Below are positions 36,087 to 44,234 of a stretch of 64,000 nucleotides of DNA, piece by piece. Both the position numbers and the translations under genes were made by a program. Source of the stretch: Streptomyces sp. NBC_01481 (GTDB lineage Bacteria > Actinomycetota > Actinomycetes > Streptomycetales > Streptomycetaceae); the NCBI RefSeq assembly GCF_026339995.1, contig NZ_JAPEPT010000007.1:228501-292500 (forward strand), written 5' to 3'. Within the stretch, counting starts at the first letter, position 1, and every line of letters starts with the position of its first letter. The notes under the pieces were generated by a model. The model saw only the letters and a list, made by a program, of their open reading frames with translations, did no database searches and had not been told where the DNA came from.

Positions 36087-36980
36087 ATGGAACGCCTACG
36101 CCTGGACGACCCTCCGCAGATCGGGCCCTTCATGACCGTGGCCCGGCTTGACGCGGAGAGCACCGAAGCAACCGTTTCCGAACGCCGTTGCATCGCCCGC
36201 AGCACCGACGGCGATCGCACGGTCATCGCCTGCCTCCCGCACATCGGCGCCGACCCGACTCGCTGGGCGGTGGAGGCGGAAGGCGCCCGTCGCCTCTCGA
36301 TACCCGGGCTGCTGCCGGTCACGGAGGTCGGCGGCACTGCGGGCTTCCCCTGGCATGCGGCGGAGTACGTCCCCGCCCTCCCGCTCCCCGCCGCACTCGC
36401 GGCTCATGGCGGTCCGCTGCCCGAGGCGGTCGTACGTTCTCTGGGCGCTGCCCTCGCGCAGACTCTGACCACCGCCCACGCCCAGGGGGTGACGCACGCG
36501 GGCCTGTGCCCGTCCGCGGTACTGGTAACCGCCGAGGGTCCCCGCGTGGGCTGCTTCGGAGCGGTACGTTCCGCCGCGCCGGACGGCGAACAGCGCGGCG
36601 GTCTGGTGGGGTTGGACTCGGGCAGCCTCGCCCCGGAGCAGGCCCAGGGCGGCCGCCCCCGCCCGCTGGGCGACGTCTACGCGCTGGGGGCCGTCCTCTC
36701 GTACGCCGCCACCGGCCACACCGTCCCCGAGCGGGACGAACTCCCCGCCTCTCTACGGCAGTTGATCACCGCCTGCCTCACCCGCGACCCGGCACGGCGC
36801 CCCCAGGCGCACCAGATCCTCCAGCACCTGACGTCAGCTGCGGCCGGCACGGCACCTCAGGCCACCGTCCTGGACACGGCTGCCGCGTTCCCCCTGCCCG
36901 CTCTCGTGGTCGCGGCCCTGGCCCGCCAGTCGGCGGAGGTCCTCGCCGCCGAACTCCCCACCCCTACCTCCCGGGACTGA
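36087..36980 (+). CDS. protein pseudokinase of the ESX-locus kinase module
   Basis: The 297-residue protein aligns along the catalytic domain of the next two kinases (LAAHGGPLPEAVVRSLGAAL, GDVYALGAVLSYAATGHTVP, CLTRDPARRPQAHQ) but lacks all key residues. The VALK lysine is C49 (VIAC), HRD is HAG (137-139), and DFG is CFG (156-158). There is no membrane helix. It should be cytosolic and catalytically dead, perhaps an allosteric partner. ATG 36087 is preferred over TTG 36081. CGGGGGAAAT is upstream. The next kinase begins six bases after its stop. Confidence 0.88.
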   Translation: MERLRLDDPPQIGPFMTVARLDAESTEATVSERRCIARSTDGDRTVIACLPHIGADPTRWAVEAEGARRLSIPGLLPVTEVGGTAGFPWHAAEYVPALPLPAALAAHGGPLPEAVVRSLGAALAQTLTTAHAQGVTHAGLCPSAVLVTAEGPRVGCFGAVRSAAPDGEQRGGLVGLDSGSLAPEQAQGGRPRPLGDVYALGAVLSYAATGHTVPERDELPASLRQLITACLTRDPARRPQAHQILQHLTSAAAGTAPQATVLDTAAAFPLPALVVAALARQSAEVLAAELPTPTSRD

Positions 36981-36986
36981 CGGCTG

Positions 36987-39173
36987 ATGTTCTCCCCGCT
37001 CACCCACGACGACCCGCACCAGCTGGGCTCCTACCGTCTCATCGCCCGCCTGGGCAGCGGCGGCATGGGCACGGTCTACCTGGCCCGCTCGGCCTCCGGC
37101 CGCACCGTCGCGCTGAAGACGATGCACGCCCGCATCGCCACCGACCCCGCCTTCCGTACCCGCTTCCGGCTCGAGGTGGATGCAGCCCGCGTCATCGGTC
37201 CCATTCACGGCGCCCGGGTCTTCGACGCCGACCCGCTCGCCGAGACACCCTGGATGGCGACGGAGTACGTCCTGGGACCACCCCTTGACGACGCGATCGC
37301 CCTCTCCGGCCCACTCCCGGAGTCAGCGGTACGCGCCCTGGGCGCCCTGCTGTGCGCAGCTCTGGCCCAGCTACACGACTCGGACGTCGTCCACCGCGAC
37401 CTCAAGCCCTCCAACATCATGCTCACCGTGGACGGCCCCAAGGTCATCGACTTCGGCATCGCGAGAGCGATGGGCGACGACCGCCTCACGCGTACCGGCG
37501 CCGCGGCCGGCACCCCGGCCTTCATGTCCCCGGAGCAGGCGACGGGCCAGGATCACACCTCCGCCGGCGATGTCTTCGCCCTGGCCGGGGTCCTCACGTA
37601 CGCCGCCACGGGCCACGGCCCGTTCGGCACCGGCCAGCCGGCCGATCTCCTCTACCGCGTCCGCTACGCCGATCCCGACCTCACCGGCCTCCCGGAGTCC
37701 CTGGCCGCGGTGCTGGCCCGCTGTCTGTGCAAGGACCCGGCGGACCGTCCTACGACAGCGGAACTCGCGGCCCAACTGTCCACGGACACCACCGCCTTTG
37801 CGCACCATCTCCCCGAATCCCTGCTCACCGAGACCGGCTTGCGAGCGGCGAGAGTCTGGCGCGCCCAACAACATCGCCTTTCGCCTCCGGTTGACACGTC
37901 GCGACAAGCGCCGACCACCCCCATGTCACCTGCGTTGTCCCGCCGCAAGATGTTGACGGTAGGCGGAGGATCAGCGCTCGGAGTCGCTGCCGCCGGGGCG
38001 GGGGTGTGGGCATGGCTGGGACCACAGAGCGGACGTGACAACGGCAAGAGGGCGGGGGGCGGCAAGCCGAAGCCCGCGACATCGGCGACGACAGCGAGTC
38101 CGGACATGGATTGGCAAGTCCCGATCAGCGCCTCGAAAGCCACGATCGTGCCGCCTGTTCCTCTCAACTTTTATGGGATAGCCCTGGCGGATGACAGGGG
38201 CGTGCGCATTCTCGATCCCGCGGACGGTGGTGTCGAGATCGGCACCCTCAGCAAGGCCCCGGCGCACCAGTGCGTCATCGACGAATCGCGGCTCTACACC
38301 TGCGAAGCCCCTTCGGCCGATGACGGTCCACTCATCATCAGCTCTGTAACCTTGAAGAACTTGACCCCTGCTCCTGTCGAGTACAAGGACTTCAACGGAA
38401 GTCTCCGGGGGACCCAGCTGCTGTGCACCGTAGAAGGCACCCTGTATCTCGTCGCCGGGCAGGGCACGCACTCAGGGCAAGGGCTGGGCTTCAGGAGCGA
38501 CCAGTCCTGGTTCCTCCTCGCGATCAACACCAAAACGAACAAGATAATCTGGCGTCAGCCACTGCCGCGCCGGCCCGAAACGTCGCGACGGTTGCATTTC
38601 CTCGACGCCCATGCCACCGACAAGCATCTCGTGCTCCAGCAGGAGACCTCGGACGGCAAAGTAAGACTCTCGGTGCGCGACTCCCGGACAGGAAACCTCC
38701 GCTGGGAACAACCACTGGCCGTATCCGAACCGGACGACGTCCAAGGCATGCTCGCAGTGGAGTACGACAAGGTGTATCCGGCAGCGGGACCACTTCGCGC
38801 CTTGAACCTGAGCGACGGCAAAGAGGCATGGAACTTCGGGCGCTCCCGCCGGACCGGGCCACCGGCGGTCAACGACTTCGTGTTCGCCGTTGAGGAAGGG
38901 CTCGGCGTTGTAGCTCTCGATCCCTTCTCCGGAGAACTGCAGTGGGAGGAGAAAGGCGGCCATGGGGCAGATGCCGACCTCATCACCCCACCCATCGCTT
39001 TCTACCGCTTCGTCTACAGCAAGAGCCCCGGACAGCTCCGCATCATCAACGCCGAGACGGGCGAGTTCCGCAAGGCGTACAAAGCCACCGGTGAGCGCTT
39101 CTTCGCGTACATGGGCATCCCCGAGAAGGTGGTCGCCGTGGGCCCGGACTTCATGGCGGCCTACCCCATCTAG
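36987..39173 (+). CDS. transmembrane Ser/Thr protein kinase with PQQ-like beta-propeller domain, copy 1
   Basis: The 728-residue protein has an active-looking N-terminal kinase: P-loop GSGGMGTVY, K44, HRDLKPSN (D138), DFG (155-157), APE-type SPEQ. After a linker a single helix (about 330-347, GGGSALGVAAAGAGVWAWLG) follows the basic motif SRRKMLT. The outer part has PQQ-type propeller repeats (WRQPLPRRPETS, LRWEQPLAVSEPDDV, GELQWEE). It probably senses a ligand outside the membrane and phosphorylates cytosolic targets. It is coupled with the pseudokinase and followed by a second such kinase 43 bases later. Confidence 0.93.
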   Translation: MFSPLTHDDPHQLGSYRLIARLGSGGMGTVYLARSASGRTVALKTMHARIATDPAFRTRFRLEVDAARVIGPIHGARVFDADPLAETPWMATEYVLGPPLDDAIALSGPLPESAVRALGALLCAALAQLHDSDVVHRDLKPSNIMLTVDGPKVIDFGIARAMGDDRLTRTGAAAGTPAFMSPEQATGQDHTSAGDVFALAGVLTYAATGHGPFGTGQPADLLYRVRYADPDLTGLPESLAAVLARCLCKDPADRPTTAELAAQLSTDTTAFAHHLPESLLTETGLRAARVWRAQQHRLSPPVDTSRQAPTTPMSPALSRRKMLTVGGGSALGVAAAGAGVWAWLGPQSGRDNGKRAGGGKPKPATSATTASPDMDWQVPISASKATIVPPVPLNFYGIALADDRGVRILDPADGGVEIGTLSKAPAHQCVIDESRLYTCEAPSADDGPLIISSVTLKNLTPAPVEYKDFNGSLRGTQLLCTVEGTLYLVAGQGTHSGQGLGFRSDQSWFLLAINTKTNKIIWRQPLPRRPETSRRLHFLDAHATDKHLVLQQETSDGKVRLSVRDSRTGNLRWEQPLAVSEPDDVQGMLAVEYDKVYPAAGPLRALNLSDGKEAWNFGRSRRTGPPAVNDFVFAVEEGLGVVALDPFSGELQWEEKGGHGADADLITPPIAFYRFVYSKSPGQLRIINAETGEFRKAYKATGERFFAYMGIPEKVVAVGPDFMAAYPI

Positions 39174-39216
39174 TGAACTCACAAATCAAGCGCACTTCAG
39201 AGAAAGCAGTCTCCCG

Positions 39217-41307
39217 ATGAACCCCCTCGGCACCGGTGACCCGCTCCGACTGGGCCCGTACCGCCTTCTCGGCGTGCTGGGCGAAGGCGGCATGGGAAAG
39301 GTGTACATCGGACAGGACAACACCGGACACACGGCCGCGGTGAAGGTTCTCAGGCCGGAACTCGTCCACTACCAGAACCTCGCCCAACGCTTCGTCCGCG
39401 AGGCTCAGATGGCACAGGCCGTCACCAGCACGGGCGTGGCACGCGTCCTCGGCGCCCACACAGAAGGCGGGCGGCCATGGATCGCCACCGAGTTCCTGAC
39501 AGGGCCGACCCTCGACGAGGCGGTGGGCGCCCATGGGCCGTTCGACGACTCGGCCGTACGAGCCCTGGCCGCCGCGATCGCTCGCACGCTGACGGACATT
39601 CACACCGCGGGCCTGATCCACCGCGACCTCAAACCCTCCAACATCGTTCTGACGTCGTCCGGCCCCCGCGTCATCGACTTCGGCATCGCGCGGCCCGAAC
39701 ACGGGCTCACCCTCACCACCACTGGCGAAGTCCCGATCACACCTGGCTACGGCGCCCCGGAGCAGGTGCTGGGCCAGCGCGTCGGCGCTCCCGCCGATGT
39801 GTTCTCGCTGGGCGCGGTGCTGGTGTATGCGGCGAGCGGGGCCCGGGCCTTCGACGGCGGGCATGTTGCAGCGGTGCAGTACGAAGTCGTCCATGGCGAA
39901 CCCCAACTTGCCCTCCTACCTGAGCAGTTGCGGCTGCTCATCGCCCCGTGCCTGTCCAAGGATCCCACTTTCCGGCCTACTCCCGGCCAGATCACCGGGG
40001 CTTTCGCACCACCGCGGGGAGCTGACCGGGTGTGGCGTCACGGCCCTCTGGCGAGCGATATCAAGCAGCGTGAGCGTACGGTTCACGAGCTGACCACGGT
40101 CGTGTCGGGGAGTGGCACTTCCCAGCGCATCTCGCGGCGCCGGCTGATCACCACTCTGGCTGTCGGCGGCACCGTACTCGCGGCCGGCGGTGGCTCAGCG
40201 GCCTGGTGGATACGGGGGCGTGAGGAGCCCGACCCCTTCGCCCTTCCCCCCGCCGCCAAGACACCTGAGGCGCGCACGCTGTCCGCAACCACGGTCTCCG
40301 GCCGTAAGCCCACCCCTCTGTGGGGGCCGTTGCCGGTCATCACCAAGGATTCGCCCGGCCCTCTGCCAGTCCGTGATGTCATCGTCGTCGGCGCCAAGAA
40401 CGGTGGAATCGCGGCTCACAGCGTCATCGACGGAAAGCATCGCTGGACGGCACCTGAGGTCGACGTGGCAGGGGGATACCGCTCGCTGTCGGACGTGCTG
40501 ATCGCAGCCGTCGACACAAAGGGAATGCTGGTCACGTTCGTCGCCTCCACCGGCGAGCCGAGGTGGAAGGTCCCGGCGGAAGCCCGGAACATCGTGGCAA
40601 CCGACGACACCGCGGTGTACGTGGCCACCAAGAACGGAAAATTGCGCAGCATCAGCCGCTCCAACGGAGAGACCCTCTGGACAGTCCGCGTTCCGGTGGA
40701 TCTCAAAACGAAGTCGCCGACGGGCGCTGCCGCACGAGGTCGTCTGGTCGTGGCGTCAGGGGCGGAGGCCGGCGATGTCGTCGCCGTCGATGCGGGCGAC
40801 GGTCACGAGCTGTGGAAGCTCGTGAACCCATCCTCCATTGACGGCGCTCCTGTCAGTCCGGTGATCTCTGGCGACATCGTCTACATCAACGGCGCGACGC
40901 TGACTGCGCGCAGTCTCAGCGACGGCAACGAACTCTGGGCATCGAGCAGAATCGTCGAAGGCAAGACCCAACCGGCTGGCCCTCCTCTCATCCACGGCAA
41001 CACCGTCTACGTCTCGCAAGGCCCGCAGATCGGGGGCTACAGCGACGAGGGAACCGAGGAGTGGACGTCGCTCAAGGGTTACTTCATCTACAGCCCGGTT
41101 GCCGTCCAGGGCAACGGCGTATTCGCCATCAGCAGCGGATCGGCTGTGCCTGACGTCAAGGTGTGGGCCATCGACCAGGACAGCGGCAAGAAGGCATGGG
41201 CCTACCCTCTGGACGAGGACGCCGACCGCTTCTGGATCGTGGGAGACGGCAACCGTGTCTTCGTCAAGAACGGCGAGAAACTGCTGGCACTACCGGTGTT
41301 CGCATAG
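39217..41307 (+). CDS. transmembrane Ser/Thr protein kinase with PQQ-like beta-propeller domain, copy 2
   Basis: The 696-residue protein repeats the layout of its neighbour: P-loop GEGGMGKVY, K43, HRDLKPSN (D137), DFG (154-156), a helix at about 306-332 preceded by ISRRRLIT, and an outer propeller (WTAPEVDVAGGYRSL, GETLWTVRVPVD, GNELWASSRIV). The start is ATG 39217 (MNPLGTGDPLRLGPYRLLG); the open frame extends 85 codons upstream into copy 1 in another reading and is not credible. It is an independent, diverged paralogue. A short tail like its C-terminus is found again at 44086. Confidence 0.93.
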   Translation: MNPLGTGDPLRLGPYRLLGVLGEGGMGKVYIGQDNTGHTAAVKVLRPELVHYQNLAQRFVREAQMAQAVTSTGVARVLGAHTEGGRPWIATEFLTGPTLDEAVGAHGPFDDSAVRALAAAIARTLTDIHTAGLIHRDLKPSNIVLTSSGPRVIDFGIARPEHGLTLTTTGEVPITPGYGAPEQVLGQRVGAPADVFSLGAVLVYAASGARAFDGGHVAAVQYEVVHGEPQLALLPEQLRLLIAPCLSKDPTFRPTPGQITGAFAPPRGADRVWRHGPLASDIKQRERTVHELTTVVSGSGTSQRISRRRLITTLAVGGTVLAAGGGSAAWWIRGREEPDPFALPPAAKTPEARTLSATTVSGRKPTPLWGPLPVITKDSPGPLPVRDVIVVGAKNGGIAAHSVIDGKHRWTAPEVDVAGGYRSLSDVLIAAVDTKGMLVTFVASTGEPRWKVPAEARNIVATDDTAVYVATKNGKLRSISRSNGETLWTVRVPVDLKTKSPTGAAARGRLVVASGAEAGDVVAVDAGDGHELWKLVNPSSIDGAPVSPVISGDIVYINGATLTARSLSDGNELWASSRIVEGKTQPAGPPLIHGNTVYVSQGPQIGGYSDEGTEEWTSLKGYFIYSPVAVQGNGVFAISSGSAVPDVKVWAIDQDSGKKAWAYPLDEDADRFWIVGDGNRVFVKNGEKLLALPVFA

Positions 41308-41377
41308 CGCGATCGTCCAGAAGGCACCGTATCTACACCGCCATCGACATCAGTGCGTTGGGGCCTCCGGTTCCGGC

Positions 41378-41542
41378 TCAGGCGTCGAGCGCGGCCACCG
41401 GAGTCTTGCCGTTCCGGGCCTCTTCGGTCCGTGCGGCGAAGACCTTCGCAAGGTCCTTGACCAGCGCGGCATCAATGCCTGTCTGCCGGGCGGCATCGAC
41501 ACTGACCCACATGATGACGGTGCCGACTCTCAGGCGGGCGAC
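41378..41542 (-). pseudogene. truncated 3' copy of the lipoprotein gene at 44235
   Basis: The minus strand encodes RVGTVIMWVSVDAARQTGID and AALVKDLAKVFAARTEEARN, ending ALDA and a stop. This matches the C-terminal 50 residues of the intact lipoprotein (RLGTVIMWVSVDASRQTGID) at about 40 positions by hand. No start or signal sequence remains upstream of 41542. It lies just after kinase copy 2, in the same convergent orientation as the intact lipoprotein has to the kinase remnant at 44086. Confidence 0.87.
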
Positions 41543-41587
41543 AAGAAGGCTGCCGGCAACTTCTTAGAGCTGTAGGGGGAATGGCAA

Positions 41588-41620
41588 CAGGGTGGGCACG
41601 CGCGGGAGGTGCCCACCCTG
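41588..41620. terminator. terminator hairpin, duplicate of the one at 35872
   Basis: CAGGGTGGGCAC (41588-41599) pairs with GTGCCCACCCTG (41609-41620) around the nine-base loop GCGCGGGAG, the same loop as at 35884-35892. It could stop transcription from either side. Confidence 0.75.
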
Positions 41621-41705
41621 TCTCATTGCGCCTCAGGCCTACGTCAAGATGTACGGCGGGATGACCCGCGGGTCTTGCCTGACAGGCTTTCCACCGCTTC
41701 CCCGT

Positions 41706-41906
41706 CTACTGAGGATGATCGCGCATCTGCCCGAGCACGTCGGCTGGACCATCGGGCAGCTGATCGCCATGGCAGCGGGGACAGCGGCACGGCGGGTAGG
41801 CCATGCTCTGCGGCAGAGGCGTGTCCGGCCAGCAGACGACGACGACTCGGGCGCGCTCTTCGACGGCCCTGCCGTCTTCATCCGCGCGGTACACGCGCAA
41901 TGTCAT
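41706..41906 (-). CDS. small Cys-motif protein in an XRE-linked mini-operon
   Basis: The 66-residue frame begins MTLRVYRADEDGRAVEERAR and contains AYPPCRCPRCHGDQLPDG, a CxCxxC cluster that could bind metal. Small proteins with a MTxRVYR start and PPCxCPRC motif occur in Streptomyces next to XRE regulators; this recollection is not verified by a search. ATG 41906 is chosen; GAGGAG lies about 14 bases upstream. It starts 29 bases after the 110-residue gene. It may be expressed with it. Confidence 0.55.
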   Translation of the reverse strand: MTLRVYRADEDGRAVEERARVVVVCWPDTPLPQSMAYPPCRCPRCHGDQLPDGPADVLGQMRDHPQ

Positions 41907-41935
41907 TCGATGTCGCTGGCGCTCCTCGCGGGCGG

Positions 41936-42268
41936 TCACCGCTCCGGCCCCTCGGCTGTTCCGGAGGCGATCCGGCCGTCTTCGGAGAGCCGCAGCCGTC
42001 CGCCCCGGCTTTCTGCTACCCGCAGCGTGTCGCCCAATGACTGGCACAGCTGCAGCGACAACCACCGCAGCTCCTGCGCCGTCGCGTCCGGGTCAACCAG
42101 CAGTTCCCGGGCCCGCCCCAGCACCATCGCCCCCGTGTCCAGTTGCGTCGCCTCCAACTCGTTCGCCAGTCGATTCAGTCGACTTTCTGGATCGTCGGAG
42201 GACAGGTAGCACCGTTGCCCCTCCGGACCGGGCCACGGCAGCAGTCGCAATTGAGAGACGGCGCTCAC
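41936..42268 (-). CDS. hypothetical protein in an XRE-linked mini-operon
   Basis: The 110-residue product (starting SAVSQLRLLPWPGPEGQRCY after GTG) has an even helical pattern in LNRLANELEATQLDTGAMVL and LRWLSLQLCQSLGDTLRVAE. It is of a type common beside XRE regulators in Streptomyces, but I cannot name a function. The GTG at 42268 overlaps the preceding small gene's stop by four bases (GTGA), supporting both starts. The frame remains open further upstream in low-complexity glycine codons. Confidence 0.62.
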   Translation of the reverse strand: MSAVSQLRLLPWPGPEGQRCYLSSDDPESRLNRLANELEATQLDTGAMVLGRARELLVDPDATAQELRWLSLQLCQSLGDTLRVAESRGGRLRLSEDGRIASGTAEGPER

Positions 42269-42513
42269 CGGGCCGCCCCCGCCCTGTGCACCCGCACCCG
42301 CTCCACATTGATGCCACACGACGGGTGGAGGAGCGCGGCGTCCTCACTCCGCAGGGCAGTGGGGCAGGGGCGTCGGCCGAAGGCGGGGGCGGGCGCGGAG
42401 GGCGGTGTCGTAGCAGCGTGGACCAGCGGATGCGCGACGGTTCGATGTCGACCGTGGGGCGGCAACAGCAGCCTCAGCAACGGCGTGAGGAGTTGGGCGA
42501 TACAGTGCGGCAC
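42265..42513 (-). CDS. hypothetical small protein with hydrophobic N-terminal segment
   Basis: The 82-residue frame begins with GTG 42513 (PHCIAQLLTPLLRLLLPPHG), a short hydrophobic segment, followed by a Pro/Arg/His-rich tail. AGCAGG lies six bases upstream of the GTG, and the stop overlaps the next gene by four bases. Longer starts upstream lack ribosome sites. No family is assigned. It is first of the three-gene unit that follows the XRE gene on the same strand, 155 bases after it. Confidence 0.5.
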   Translation of the reverse strand: MPHCIAQLLTPLLRLLLPPHGRHRTVAHPLVHAATTPPSAPAPAFGRRPCPTALRSEDAALLHPSCGINVERVRVHRAGAAR

Positions 42514-42668
42514 GTCTACCTGCTTTCGCCAGGTGGGCCATGCCCCCGGACCGGTCGCACGGTCGCGGGGGTCCGTCGTCTTCGACGGCGCTGTAACGCT
42601 AGAGCGATCTTTGATAGGCGCACAGTGACGCCCTGTGCCACTGTGCGCGGTGACTAGGACACGTTGTC

Positions 42669-43883
42669 CTACCCTTCGATGCCGAGTCGATCGGCGAGAT
42701 CCGTGAGTGGCGACGTGCGACGTCTTTCCCTCCCACGGAGTTCGGAGACGAGCCGTCGGCTTGTGGAGTGATATCGCATCCATTCGGGCGCTGTTCGCTC
42801 GGCTGCGAGCAAGGATCGCAGTGCAGCTTCGTCCTGGTTGAGGTCCGCGCTGGCGATTGCGCAATCGACGTGGAATCGGGCGCGCCACGTGGGGGGCAGG
42901 GCGTGAAGATCAGGAACGGTTCGGGCGGTGCGCAAGGCACCTGCACTCTCTTCCATCTCCACGAGGAAGTTGACCTTCGCCACGCCCATGTTGGTCGGAC
43001 CGAACGGAGTCGCGTAGTCCAGACGATCGGTTCCGATTCTCGCGGCTGCCGCACCGGCCATGTTGAGCAGTTCCTGTACGACGTCCCGCCGTTCCAGACG
43101 TACTGCGGCAGTTGCTGCACGCAGCAAGAGGACGCCCCAAAGAGCGAGTTCCATCGGCGGTGAGCGGAATCCCGGTTCGATCCGCTCTGCGGTTGTCAAC
43201 GCCACCTGCTCCGCATCAGCCAGCCGCCCCTGCTTGGTGAAGATCCATGCCAGGCTTGAGACTCCAACCGTCTCAAGGTGAGGATCATCCCCCTTGCGAG
43301 CCGCCTCCATAGAACGCTCAAGGGCGGTGAACGCCGCGTCCTCTTTGCCGAGTGCCGCCAGGGTGGTGGCCGCGACCTGGAACGCCTCAGCGAGGACGGA
43401 TTGAGCGGCGGCCCCCTCAGATCCCGTGAAGGTCCGACTGCCGGCCTTGGCATCCCTGATCAACTGAGGAAGCAGCAAACCGATCTCGCCCATGCGCCCC
43501 TCGCGCCGGATGTGCTCGGTTGACCTAAGGGACGCCCGCAGTTGTGCGATGGTTGGCGGATCCTCAGGGTCCGATTCATGTCCCAGCAAGTCAGCGACAG
43601 GCGAGATGGCCTGGCGCAGCGCAAGGACGGATGGCTGCTCGTCGTCGGTGCGCACCTCGAAGGTGGTGGGTTGCCCGACGAGTGTGGACGGTTCTACGTC
43701 CAATGCTCGGGCCAAGGCGTTCAACGTCGTGAGCCGAGCCGTCTGACGCACGCCCTGTTCGAGCTTGCGGATGACGTCGACAGACAGGCCCGCTCGTTCG
43801 GCGAGCCCCTCCTGTGTGAGCTTCCGTCGCATACGCAGACGGGCGACCCGGTCTCCGATGCTGGGTTCCTCATGGAGCTGCAT
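42669..43883 (-). CDS. XRE-type helix-turn-helix regulator with TPR-like domain
   Basis: The 404-residue protein has an N-terminal Cro/CI-type HTH (RVARLRMRRKLTQEGLAERA, then GLSVDVIRKLEQGVRQTARL) and a long helical repeat region (EAFQVAATTLAALGKEDAAF, LETVGVSSLAWIFTKQGRLA). Such regulators often bind small ligands or peptides through the repeats. ATG 43883 follows CGGGGGT. It is upstream of three tiny genes on the same strand that are likely its targets or partners. Neither it nor they resemble ESX components, so the module is an insertion into the locus. Confidence 0.87.
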   Translation of the reverse strand: MQLHEEPSIGDRVARLRMRRKLTQEGLAERAGLSVDVIRKLEQGVRQTARLTTLNALARALDVEPSTLVGQPTTFEVRTDDEQPSVLALRQAISPVADLLGHESDPEDPPTIAQLRASLRSTEHIRREGRMGEIGLLLPQLIRDAKAGSRTFTGSEGAAAQSVLAEAFQVAATTLAALGKEDAAFTALERSMEAARKGDDPHLETVGVSSLAWIFTKQGRLADAEQVALTTAERIEPGFRSPPMELALWGVLLLRAATAAVRLERRDVVQELLNMAGAAAARIGTDRLDYATPFGPTNMGVAKVNFLVEMEESAGALRTARTVPDLHALPPTWRARFHVDCAIASADLNQDEAALRSLLAAERTAPEWMRYHSTSRRLVSELRGRERRRTSPLTDLADRLGIEG

Positions 43884-44085
43884 GACTACCCCCGCGCGAA
43901 GGTCTTGCTGACCAAGCTACGCCGCGCGCAGGGCTGTTGCCGGAAGATCGCAGCCGCGTCACCCGGTTGGAACGGGTCCCGTGTCCGCGGATGACTCGGC
44001 AGTATCGGCGACGCCACTCCCATTTGGCAGCTGCTGCTGTCACGGCGAGCGGCAGTCCAGTGGCATCGGCGCGTCCACGATGTCG

Positions 44086-44142
44086 GGCGACGGCAATCGC
44101 GTCTTCGTCACGCACGCCGGCTCCATCGCCGCCCTGCCGGTC
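44086..44142 (+). pseudogene. remnant of a PQQ-kinase C-terminus
   Basis: The plus strand encodes GDGNRVFVTHAGSIAALPV. Kinase copy 2 ends GDGNRVFVKNGEKLLALPVF, so 12 of 19 residues agree. No more of a kinase is seen upstream, and an open frame continues past the match without a stop. It is short, so chance cannot be excluded. Its placement directly before the intact lipoprotein, as kinase copy 2 lies before the lipoprotein remnant, supports it. Confidence 0.6.
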
Positions 44143-44234
44143 CGCTCCAAGCCCAGTTGGGTGACTTCCCAAGAATGGGAGGAATCACAAGACAGGGTGG
44201 CCATGTACTGGAGGCCTGCCCTGCTCGTGTCTGG

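Noticed and set aside
41592..42209. Plus-strand frame of about 205 codons over the mini-operon
   Set aside because: Ser/Arg-rich shadow of the minus-strand small genes, which have overlaps and ribosome sites.
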